A DNA stretch of 64,000 nucleotides, taken from Clostridia bacterium. Lineage in GTDB: Bacteria; Bacillota; Clostridia; Acetivibrionales; DSM-27016. Each line of letters starts with the position of its first letter. Position 1 is the first letter of the stretch. The notes beneath the pieces are model-generated. The model did no database searches and was not told the DNA's origin. It saw nothing but the letters and a program-made list of their open reading frames with translations. The translations under genes and the position numbers were made by a program. The stretch covers positions 124,001 through 188,000 of the forward strand of contig JAOAIJ010000021.1 of NCBI GenBank assembly GCA_026414765.1, written 5' to 3'. Shown here one piece after another: positions 57,325-64,000 of the stretch.

Positions 57325-58401
57325 ATGATTGAGTTTCCAAAGTTGGGGCTGAAATTTGCAATTGATAGAGTTGCATTTCAGGTGTTCGGTATTGATATTT
57401 TCTGGTATGGGATAATAATTGCGTTTGGGTTTCTTCTGGCTGTGCTTCTGGCTATGAAAAACAGCAAAAAATTTGGGATAGAGCCTGAAAACATTATTGA
57501 TCTGGTATTGATAGCGGTTCCTGTTTCGATAGTTCTCGCAAGATTATATTATGTTTTGTTTAACTGGAGCGAATTTAGTGACAATATACTGTCAGTGTTT
57601 AATACAAGACGTGGCGGCCTTGCTATATATGGCGGAATAATTGGTGCTTTTTTATCGGCATACTTTTTTGCCAGATGGAAGAAAATCGGAGTGCTAAAAC
57701 TTTTCGATCTGGGCGTGCCTTACCTGGTACTAGCTCAAGCTATAGGCAGGTGGGGAAATTTTGTGAACCAGGAAGCCTTCGGAACCAATACAACACTACC
57801 TTGGGGCATGACAGGTGACTCAATAAAAATGCAACTTTATAGCATGCGCGAAAACCTGGGTATGGATGTCACCCCGGATTTGCCAGTACATCCTACTTTT
57901 CTTTATGAGTCATTACTGAACTTTCTGATTTTTATTTTTCTTATATTATACAGGAAAAAGAGGAAGCTGGAAGGTGGCGTTTTCTTTCTGTATATGATTT
58001 TATATGGAATAGGAAGGGCCTTTATTGAAGGAATAAGGACCGACAGCCTGATGCTTGGTAATTTCAGAGTTTCACAGGCTTTGGGAATAATTCTCGCGAT
58101 TACGTTTACAGCAGTATTTATTATAAGAAGAAAAAAGGCAGCAGAGATAAGTGCTGAAGAAGTAGTTGAATTGGGAGCAAGCAGTTATGGCACAGTTCTG
58201 AGGGAACTAGAACAGAAAGAGTCTGTTGATAATACAGAAACAGATAATAACAATGATAGTAGTACTGATGTACCAAATGACAACCATACGCCCGAGAGTG
58301 ACGAGTATACCGGAAATAACGCTGGAAACGATAAATCAGAAGCTGATATAGGAACAGGTGTCGAAAGCAAAGATATAATTAATGAAGATGGGAAAAAATA
58401 G
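57325..58401 (+). CDS. lgt: Prolipoprotein diacylglyceryl transferase with an acidic C-terminal tail
   Basis: A 358-residue membrane enzyme that attaches diacylglycerol to the lipobox Cys of prolipoproteins. Seven helices are seen; motifs are WYGIIIAFGFLLAV, RRGGLAIYGGIIGA, GRWGNFVNQEAFG (the Lgt signature) and HPTFLYES. The last ~85 residues (from ~275) are a polar, Asp/Asn/Glu-rich tail that ordinary Lgt lacks; it would face the cytoplasm or outside depending on helix count. AGGGGG precedes the ATG. Confidence 0.95.
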   Translation: MIEFPKLGLKFAIDRVAFQVFGIDIFWYGIIIAFGFLLAVLLAMKNSKKFGIEPENIIDLVLIAVPVSIVLARLYYVLFNWSEFSDNILSVFNTRRGGLAIYGGIIGAFLSAYFFARWKKIGVLKLFDLGVPYLVLAQAIGRWGNFVNQEAFGTNTTLPWGMTGDSIKMQLYSMRENLGMDVTPDLPVHPTFLYESLLNFLIFIFLILYRKKRKLEGGVFFLYMILYGIGRAFIEGIRTDSLMLGNFRVSQALGIILAITFTAVFIIRRKKAAEISAEEVVELGASSYGTVLRELEQKESVDNTETDNNNDSSTDVPNDNHTPESDEYTGNNAGNDKSEADIGTGVESKDIINEDGKK

Positions 58402-58503
58402 AAAATTATAGTTGATTATTGGTGATAAATATAATAAAATAGTATTAGTAAATCATGATTTACATTTGTATTCAGAATACTAAAGATGACGGTGGTGGCG
58501 AAT

Positions 58504-58644
58504 ATGGTTGAAGTTCAAATTGAAGCGCTGCAAAATGAGTTGAACCATCTGATTGACAGAGGGTATAATTTTACGGAAGTGTATGAGTTGAGTGTCAAGC
58601 TGGATAAATTAATATTGCAGTACTACAATGAAAGAAAAGTTTAG
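58504..58644 (+). CDS. Spo0E-like sporulation regulatory protein
   Basis: A 46-residue protein found between lgt and the rodA-like gene. Two helices, EALQNELNHLIDRG and ELSVKLDKLILQYYNER, joined by a short turn, carry the family SxxxD signature (Ser-Val-Lys-Leu-Asp). Such phosphatases remove phosphate from Spo0A~P and delay sporulation. GGTGGTGG lies 6-10 bases before the ATG; an in-frame ATG at 58486 would add six residues. A strong terminator follows. Confidence 0.88.
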   Translation: MVEVQIEALQNELNHLIDRGYNFTEVYELSVKLDKLILQYYNERKV

Positions 58645-58700
58645 GTGTATAATGAAAAATATACCTATGGATTAACTTAATTAATTAATGTTATGATTAT

Positions 58701-58740
58701 AAACTAGTATTATGTCTTTTGTAATACTAGTTTTGTTTTA
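58701..58740 (+). terminator. Intrinsic terminator after the spo0E-like gene
   Basis: AAACTAGTATTA (58701-58712) and TAATACTAGTTT (58722-58733) pair perfectly over 12 bp and are followed by TGTTTT. Confidence 0.85.
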
Positions 58741-58858
58741 GTAATTATGATAGAATTTATTGACGGATAGCTATATTGAACGGAAGTTTCTGTATATCGG
58801 GAAATGATAATACTATAAGAGGATGATAAAAGTTTTTATATAGACAGGTGAATTGACT

Positions 58859-60001
58859 ATGTATTTTGTTGAAAAAACCAGAGGCCTGAATTACTTCAGA
58901 TATTATGATTATGTGTTGTTTATTTCAGTTTTACTTCTATCCGGAATAGGTATGGTTGCATTATACAGTGCAACTCTGTCAATGGATGATTTTAATATGG
59001 TAGTTAAGCAAGGTGTGGCTCTTGGTATAGGAATAGTGCTTTCTTTAGCAATAAGCTTTTTTGACTATAAAGATTTTAAAACCGTTGGAATCATATTTTA
59101 TCTGATAAGTATTGTATTGCTTATATATGTCATTTTTAAAGGTACCGGAGCTACACAGTGGGGGAGCAACAGCTGGATGAAAGTGCCGGTTTTTGGGAGT
59201 TTTCAGCCATCAGAAATTGCAAAGATAACCTTTGTAATAGTAATTTCCACTTTCCTGGAAAGGTTAAAGGAAGGGCAGGAACAGCAAGGTAGAAATCTGT
59301 TGAAATTCATAATATATTCAGCTATACCTATTGGGTTGGTTATACTTCAAAAGGATTATGGTACTTCGATGGTGTTTATTTTTATGTTTTTTATCATACT
59401 ATATATTTATGGATTACGGTATAAATATATATTTATGGGTCTGATTGCTTCCATACCCTGTGCAGTGTTAGCATGGATATTTCTTCTTAACCAAAAGAGA
59501 AAAGACAGAATTCTTACCTTTATTTTTCCCGATTTAGCTGACCCTTTAAGTAACGGTTTTCATATAAAATATGCAATAAGAGCTATCGGTTCCGGGAAAT
59601 TATCCGGAAAAGGTATTTTTCAGGGGATACAGACACAGCGAGGCATAGTACCAGTAAAGGAATCCGACTTTATATTTACGGTAATTGGTGAAGAACTTGG
59701 CTTTATAGGTTGTATAGTAGTAGTAGCACTAATTTATATAATTCTGATGAGGTGCATATATATTGCTAAGAATTCAAGGGACTTATACGGCTCGTTCCTT
59801 GTATCGGGACTGACAGCTATGATGGGTTTCCATTTCATTGAAAATATCGGTATGAATATAGGCATACTTCCTATCACCGGCGTTCCTCTACCGTTTATAA
59901 GCCAGGGAGGAAGTGCCATGGTAACCAACTATATAGCCATTGGGATTATCTTAAGTGTTTCAATACGAAGGAAACGAACGATATTTAACAGTTCCCAGTG
60001 A
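58859..60001 (+). CDS. rodA: RodA/FtsW-family peptidoglycan glycosyltransferase (SEDS)
   Basis: A 380-residue polytopic protein with ten likely helices. SEDS landmarks are the FGSFQPSEIAKI loop, GTSMVFIFMF, RGIVPVKESDFIFTVIGEELG and the C-terminal GVPLPFISQGGSAM. It polymerises glycan strands from lipid II together with a class B PBP. The overall fit is RodA (elongation), but FtsW or SpoVE cannot be ruled out. The ATG at 58859 has CAGGTG about 8 bases upstream; the TTG at 58853 is too close. Confidence 0.85.
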   Translation: MYFVEKTRGLNYFRYYDYVLFISVLLLSGIGMVALYSATLSMDDFNMVVKQGVALGIGIVLSLAISFFDYKDFKTVGIIFYLISIVLLIYVIFKGTGATQWGSNSWMKVPVFGSFQPSEIAKITFVIVISTFLERLKEGQEQQGRNLLKFIIYSAIPIGLVILQKDYGTSMVFIFMFFIILYIYGLRYKYIFMGLIASIPCAVLAWIFLLNQKRKDRILTFIFPDLADPLSNGFHIKYAIRAIGSGKLSGKGIFQGIQTQRGIVPVKESDFIFTVIGEELGFIGCIVVVALIYIILMRCIYIAKNSRDLYGSFLVSGLTAMMGFHFIENIGMNIGILPITGVPLPFISQGGSAMVTNYIAIGIILSVSIRRKRTIFNSSQ

Positions 60002-60018
60002 GAAAACATAAATAAGCA

Positions 60019-60057
60019 GGGGCTGCGCACTAAGTAACTAGTGCACAGCTCCTTTTT
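60019..60057 (+). terminator. Intrinsic terminator after the rodA-like gene
   Basis: GGGGCTGCGCACTA (60019-60032) pairs with TAGTGCACAGCTCC (60039-60052) with one mismatch and a G-T, followed by TTTTT. Confidence 0.85.
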
Positions 60058-60115
60058 ATTTAGTAGGTCTTATGCCCTATCTTATATTTTTTTTGCTCAA
60101 ATTTCCAAATTTGTC

Positions 60116-60144
60116 TTGATTATTTATATGATTTGCAATAAAAT
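60116..60144 (+). promoter_or_regulatory. Sigma-A promoter for mraZ and the dcw cluster
   Basis: TTGATT at 60116-60121, a 17-base spacer, TAAAAT at 60139-60144. The expected start site falls right at the MraZ-type repeats that follow. Confidence 0.65.
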
Positions 60145-60154
60145 AACTATAGAA

Positions 60155-60184
60155 GTGGTGGAAAGTGGAGTGAAGTGGTGGAAA
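60155..60184 (+). promoter_or_regulatory. MraZ operator: three direct 10-bp repeats
   Basis: GTGGTGGAAA, GTGGAGTGAA and GTGGTGGAAA follow each other directly at 60155, 60165 and 60175. MraZ family repressors bind tandem G-rich repeats with a 10-bp helical period before their own gene. The repeats begin about 11 bases after the -10 box, a position suited to autorepression. Confidence 0.8.
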
Positions 60185-60208
60185 AAACCAAAATGTGAGG
60201 TGAAATAA

Positions 60209-60640
60209 TTGTTCTATGGTGAATACCAGCATACGATAGACCCTAAAGGCAGGGCTATTGTACCTTCCAGGTTCAGGGAAGGCCTTGGTGAGAAATTCAT
60301 ATTGACCAAAGGTCTGGATAACTGTTTGTTTGCGTATTCATCACAGGAATGGAGCAACCTTGAAGCAAAGCTAAGATCACTGCCTTTCACCGATAAGGAT
60401 GTAAGAGCTTTTGTAAGATTCTTTTTTGCAGGTGCAAGCGAATGTGAAGTGGACAAGCAGGGAAGAATATTAATTCCGCAAAATTTAAGAGAATATGCCG
60501 GTTTGGAAAAAGATATTTATATTATAGGTGTTTCTACCAGAGTTGAGATATGGGATAAGGAAAAATGGGAAAACTATAGTGGGGACGATAATGTAAGTGC
60601 GGACAAGATTGCTGAGAAAATGTCTATGCTGGGTATATAG
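60209..60640 (+). CDS. mraZ: Transcriptional regulator MraZ
   Basis: A 143-residue protein with two SpoVT/AbrB-like swapped-hairpin modules. Each has the DxxGR core: [16 protein letters not shown] and [17 protein letters not shown]. MraZ controls the division and cell-wall (dcw) cluster. The start is a TTG at 60209, with GAGGTGAAA about 8 bases before it. Its own binding repeats are just upstream. rsmH follows after 74 bases. Confidence 0.96.
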   Translation: MFYGEYQHTIDPKGRAIVPSRFREGLGEKFILTKGLDNCLFAYSSQEWSNLEAKLRSLPFTDKDVRAFVRFFFAGASECEVDKQGRILIPQNLREYAGLEKDIYIIGVSTRVEIWDKEKWENYSGDDNVSADKIAEKMSMLGI

Positions 60641-60714
60641 TTGTTAATGGCAGACGTTGAAAGTTTAGAACAAATAAAGCTGCAATCTAGGAAGGTAAAT
60701 TAGAGGTAATAGGT

Positions 60715-61656
60715 ATGGAATTCAGCCATAAACCGGTTTTGTTAGATGAATGTATTGAAAACTTGGATATAAAGCCTGATGGGGTTTATATAGATGGGAC
60801 TTTAGGTGGAGCCGGACATTCGACAGAGATATATAAAAGGTTATCTGCAAAAGGGTTGTTAATAGGAATAGACCAGGATGCATTTGCACTGGAAACATCC
60901 AGTAGCAGACTTCAGAGTTTGGGCGGACAAGCAGGACTAATATTTGTAAACAGAAATTTCAGATATATTAAGGAAATATGTATGGAAAACAAAATAGAAG
61001 CAGTTGATGGGATACTGATGGATCTTGGCGTATCATCCCACCAGCTGGATGAGTCCGAGAGGGGTTTCAGCTATCAAAAAGATTCACCTCTGGATATGAG
61101 GATGGATAGAAGACAGGAATTAAGCGCAGAAGCTGTAGTTAATGAATATTCTGAAGAAAGTATAAAAAGAATTATTCGCGAGTATGGAGAAGAAAAATGG
61201 GCAGCACGAATCGCTGCATTTATTGTAAAGGCAAGAGATGATAAGAGGATAAGAACTACAGGGGAATTAGTAGATATAATCAAAGCGGCAATACCTAGTG
61301 CTGCAAGACGTGAGGGACCACACCCTGCAAAGAGGACATTCCAAGCAATCAGAATTGAAGTGAACAGTGAGCTGGAAATATTGGAAAAGGCTGTGGATGA
61401 CTCAATTGAAGTATTAAGACCTGGAGGAAGGTTGTGTATCATTACTTTTCATTCTCTTGAAGACAGGATAATAAAGACGGAATTCCAGAAAAAAGTTAAC
61501 CCTTGCATATGTCCCTCAACTTTTCCGGTATGTGCATGCGGATTAAGGCCAAGAGCAGAGCTTGTATCGAGAAAACCGATACTGCCTACTGAAGAAGAGG
61601 TTGCAAACAATCCCAGAGCAAGGAGTGCAAAACTGAGGGTAATTCAAAAGATATAA
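60715..61656 (+). CDS. rsmH: 16S rRNA m4C1402 methyltransferase RsmH
   Basis: A 313-residue methyltransferase (formerly MraW). It shows [13 protein letters not shown], the SAM loop [48 protein letters not shown] and [11 protein letters not shown]. It is normal in length and second gene of the dcw cluster. A TAGAGGTAATAGGT precedes the ATG. Confidence 0.97.
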   Translation: MEFSHKPVLLDECIENLDIKPDGVYIDGTLGGAGHSTEIYKRLSAKGLLIGIDQDAFALETSSSRLQSLGGQAGLIFVNRNFRYIKEICMENKIEAVDGILMDLGVSSHQLDESERGFSYQKDSPLDMRMDRRQELSAEAVVNEYSEESIKRIIREYGEEKWAARIAAFIVKARDDKRIRTTGELVDIIKAAIPSAARREGPHPAKRTFQAIRIEVNSELEILEKAVDDSIEVLRPGGRLCIITFHSLEDRIIKTEFQKKVNPCICPSTFPVCACGLRPRAELVSRKPILPTEEEVANNPRARSAKLRVIQKI

Positions 61657-61695
61657 GGTTACTTAAGAAAAAATTATGCATAAATAAGGTTGGTA

Positions 61696-61791
61696 TACAA
61701 AAGATTGTAAAATACAAAAGAGTATTAATCAGTAACAAGACACAAAAGATATTCTAATTTACAAAAGCTAAAATTATAAAGTTTACAAAAG
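61696..61791 (+). repeat. Five spaced copies of TACAAAAG in the rsmH-ftsL gap
   Basis: TACAAAAG occurs at 61696, 61713, 61760 and 61784, and CACAAAAG at 61741. Spacing is irregular (17, 28, 19 and 24 bases). The area is A-rich, so some copies could be chance, but five in 96 bases is more than expected by eye. Confidence 0.5.
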
Positions 61792-61846
61792 AAAAAATGA
61801 AAGACAAGAAACAGAAGATAAGTTTTGATGCATGTGATTTGTTTGC

Positions 61847-61874
61847 CGGAGGACTGGTTTTCCCAGTCCCCGGA
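61847..61874 (+). other. Hairpin upstream of ftsL
   Basis: CCGG-A-GGACTGG (61847-61858) pairs with CCAGTCC-CCGG (61864-61874), one bulged A and a TTTTC loop. It is enclosed by a weaker AAAGACAA / TTGTCTTT pairing (61801-61808 with 61880-61887). There is no clear T-run, so it is more likely a leader structure than a terminator. Confidence 0.5.
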
Positions 61875-61954
61875 TTTATTGTCTTTCACATCGCAAAAAG
61901 CTTGAAATGGAATGGTACCCGCTACCTAAAAAAGTATGAGTTGAGGTGAATTAA

Positions 61955-62443
61955 TTGGCTGATATGAAACATAAATATGTATATGGTACTGCTGCCGAAA
62001 AAATTCAATATGATGTATACGAGGAAAACAACGTTCTCAGGCAGAAAAAGCAGCAGCGCAGTAGTAATAAAGTAAAAGTCAAAATGATACTCAACATATT
62101 GTTTGTTTTTGCTCTGGGTGCCATAATAGCCCTTAGATATGCCATGATAACCGAAATAAGCTACAATATAGACAAAAAAACAAAAGAATACAATAAAATA
62201 GTAAATGAGAATTCCAGATTAAAAGTAGCTATAGAGGAAAACATGAATATATCCAAGATAAAAGACATAGCTGAGGGAAAGCTTGGAATGCAGAAGCCTG
62301 ATAAATATCAGATTGTATATGTGAATGTTCCAAGGAATGACTTCTCAATGGTGTCGGAAAAATATAAGGATTCTGACGAATCAAAAGGTGCAGTTGCAGC
62401 AGTTATTGACAAGCTTGGTAAAATAACCGAGTTATTGTACTAG
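61955..62443 (+). CDS. ftsL: Cell division protein, FtsL/DivIC-like
   Basis: A 162-residue bitopic protein. A polar cytoplasmic part (~1-45, rich in Lys/Gln/Arg) leads to one membrane helix (MILNILFVFALGAIIALRYAMI), then a leucine-zipper-like coiled coil (YNIDKKTKEYNKIVNENSRLK) and an EGKLGMQKPDKYQIVYV segment typical of septum-formation initiators. It sits between rsmH and a class B PBP gene, where FtsL is expected. Start TTG at 61955, 5 bases after GAGGTGA. Confidence 0.85.
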   Translation: MADMKHKYVYGTAAEKIQYDVYEENNVLRQKKQQRSSNKVKVKMILNILFVFALGAIIALRYAMITEISYNIDKKTKEYNKIVNENSRLKVAIEENMNISKIKDIAEGKLGMQKPDKYQIVYVNVPRNDFSMVSEKYKDSDESKGAVAAVIDKLGKITELLY

Positions 62444-62504
62444 CAATAAAAATATACAAAGTACTGATATTTTAGTATAATGCATTAAAGTATCCAGGAA
62501 TTGT

Positions 62505-62555
62505 AGACTGTGGATAGTATAAAATTTATTTTTATACAGTCTATGGTCTTTTTTA
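62505..62555 (+). terminator. Long terminator-like hairpin between ftsL and the PBP gene
   Basis: About 20 bases from 62505 (AGACTGTGGATAGTATAAAA) pair with 62529-62549 through many G-T wobbles, closing with a TTTA loop and ending in TTTTT. It would uncouple the PBP gene from the mraZ-rsmH-ftsL transcript. The rest of the gap to 62723 is AT-rich and holds only the PBP ribosome binding site. Confidence 0.65.
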
Positions 62556-62723
62556 TGTATTTAACTAAAATGCCTTGGATTTCAGGTTGTGTTTATTGCA
62601 TATAGAAGGTAAACTTAGATATATTAATGAAATAAGTTGAATAAAATTAAATGACAGATGCGGTTGTTGATACATAATACTATGTGAAAACATGAATTTA
62701 ATGTTTTATTGGGGGGACAAATT

Positions 62724-64000
62724 TTGGCTGGACCAAGTTTACTGATAAAAAAGAGGCTTATTATCTTACTTGTAAGTTTTTCTATTCTGATTACTGCGCT
62801 AATAGTCAGACTGGCCTGGATTCAGATATTTAAAGGAGACTGGTATCAAAAGGAAGCATATCAGCAGCAAACAAGAGGACGTGACATCAGCCCCAAGCGG
62901 GGAAAGATATATGACAGGAATGGCAAAGAACTGGCAATCAGTGCATCTGTAGAAAAGGTTATCATAAATCCGCAACAGGTGAGGGACTCGGACATGAGTG
63001 ATGAAGCAATTGCAGGAGATATGGCTGTAATGCTGGATATGGATAGTGAAACCATATTGAAAAAGGTAAAAAAGAGAAGCAGTTACGAGGTTATCAAGAG
63101 AAAGATTTCTAAAGATACCGGAGACAAGATAAGAGAATGGTGCAAGAAAAATGATATTGCCGGTGTTTATATAGATGAAGATACAAAACGCTTCTATCCT
63201 AACAGAAACCTCGCCGCGCATGTTTTGGGATTTACAGGTGATGATAATCAGGGGCTGGATGGAATTGAAGCTATAATGGACGCATATTTAAAGGGAATTC
63301 CCGGTAAGATTCTCAGCGAAACTGACGCAAGAGGCAGAGAGTTACCTATAAAAGAGGAAAAACATATAGGGGTGCAGGATGGAGCTAATGTTGTACTTAC
63401 AATAGACGAAACAATTCAGTACTTTGCTCAGAAAGCGCTGGAAAAGGCTATTGATGATAACAAGCTAATGAATGGTGCAAGTGCGATTGTCATGGATCCC
63501 AGAAATGGAGATATTCTTGCTTTGGTTTCAAAGCCGGATTTTGATTTGAATGACCCATGGGGTGCTCCTCCGGGGGAGGATCCGAATACATGGAATGGAA
63601 GGACTAAGGAAGGTATTCAGAAGCTTCAGAAGACAGTTTGGAGAAATAAAGCTGTTGTAGATACTTATGAGCCAGGATCTACATTTAAAGCTATTACCTC
63701 AGCTGCAGGCCTGGAAGAGGGTGCTGTAACCCCTGATACTCAAACCAGTGACTTTCCGATCAGTGTGCAGGGACACACAATATACTGCTGGAGAAGGGGA
63801 AGAGAGCATGGAAATGAAACATTCAGACAGGGTGTATATTTTTCCTGCAACCCTGTATTTGTAAAGGTGTCCCAAAGCCTGGGACCAAAGAAGTTTTTTG
63901 ACTATGTAAGAGCTTTCGGATTTTACGACAGGACAGAAATCAGCCTTCCGGGAGAAGCAAAGAGTATTATGTTCAAAAATCCTAAAGAAATCGATATGGC
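62724..64000 (+). CDS. Class B penicillin-binding protein (FtsI/SpoVD type), 3' truncated by window end
   Basis: The first 425 codons of a division or sporulation transpeptidase. Start TTG at 62724, seven bases after GGGGGG. One membrane anchor (LIILLVSFSILITALIVRLAW), then the PBP dimerisation domain (SPKRGKIYDRNGKELA) and the transpeptidase domain with Ser319-Thr-Phe-Lys322 and Ser374-Cys-Asn visible. The KTG motif and any PASTA domains lie beyond the window. By position after ftsL it is FtsI (PBP2B) or SpoVD; the C-terminus would decide. Confidence 0.9.
   Translation, partial: MAGPSLLIKKRLIILLVSFSILITALIVRLAWIQIFKGDWYQKEAYQQQTRGRDISPKRGKIYDRNGKELAISASVEKVIINPQQVRDSDMSDEAIAGDMAVMLDMDSETILKKVKKRSSYEVIKRKISKDTGDKIREWCKKNDIAGVYIDEDTKRFYPNRNLAAHVLGFTGDDNQGLDGIEAIMDAYLKGIPGKILSETDARGRELPIKEEKHIGVQDGANVVLTIDETIQYFAQKALEKAIDDNKLMNGASAIVMDPRNGDILALVSKPDFDLNDPWGAPPGEDPNTWNGRTKEGIQKLQKTVWRNKAVVDTYEPGSTFKAITSAAGLEEGAVTPDTQTSDFPISVQGHTIYCWRRGREHGNETFRQGVYFSCNPVFVKVSQSLGPKKFFDYVRAFGFYDRTEISLPGEAKSIMFKNPKEIDM

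Overview
The window reads as a chromosome segment of a low-GC, spore-forming, anaerobic Gram-positive of the Clostridia. The gene set points there: an uninterrupted sigma-K gene, a Spo0E-type phosphatase, Gram-positive PolC, the MEP isoprenoid enzymes Dxr and IspG, and the yfmF/yfmH pair. The overall look (an orphan NRPS, hypFCDE, the core gene order) resembles the cellulolytic Clostridium cluster III group (Ruminiclostridium). That placement is inference from general resemblance, not a database result.

Layout. 1-2722: the end of a U32-family gene and a class B penicillin-binding protein. 2947-5647: a membrane protein with three ~97-residue extracytoplasmic repeats, then sigK. 5648-14066: an isolated 7.5-kb gene for a bimodular nonribosomal peptide synthetase. 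It has a half condensation domain at its start and no thioesterase; instead it ends in a BtrH/papain-like domain followed by a jelly-roll-like domain. 14067-15170: a convergent AI-2E/YtvI-type permease. 15344-29255: a long housekeeping run, rpsB-tsf-pyrH-frr-(PASTA-like ORF)-uppS-cdsA-dxr-rseP-ispG-(glycosyltransferase)-polC, with internal terminators after tsf and after the PASTA-like ORF. 29276-30706: a MATE exporter on the minus strand. 30918-45053: the nusA-infB operon (rimP-nusA-ylxR-ylxQ-infB-rbfA-nrnA-truB-ribF), continuing without an evident break into hypF-hypC-hypD-hypE for [NiFe]-hydrogenase maturation. 45297-49580: a MacAB-like ABC export operon with a Yip1-family membrane gene inside it. 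49728-54374: an accessory stretch, mostly minus strand, with a small HTH protein, a conserved protein of unknown function, a diguanylate cyclase, a Rossmann-type dehydrogenase-like gene, a 56-residue membrane miniprotein and a decayed MutS-family gene. 54590-58644: yfmF, yfmH, lgt and a tiny spo0E-like gene. 58859-64000: rodA/ftsW-like gene, then the dcw cluster start mraZ-rsmH-ftsL-pbp, with three 10-bp MraZ-type operator repeats before mraZ. The last PBP runs off the window end.

How the genes work together. Most of the window is information processing (S2, EF-Ts, RRF, IF2, NusA, RimP, RbfA, TruB, PolC) and envelope growth (UppS, CdsA, Dxr, IspG, Lgt, RodA, MraZ, RsmH, FtsL, two class B PBPs). 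The most unusual locus is the NRPS. Its first adenylation domain carries a threonine-type specificity code and its second a cysteine-like code with two unusual positions. Its C-terminal domain suggests the dipeptidyl thioester is released by acyl transfer rather than by a thioesterase. No tRNA, rRNA, CRISPR array, insertion sequence or prophage was recognised. Start codons were moved from the longest open frame where a Shine-Dalgarno sequence clearly favoured an internal start.
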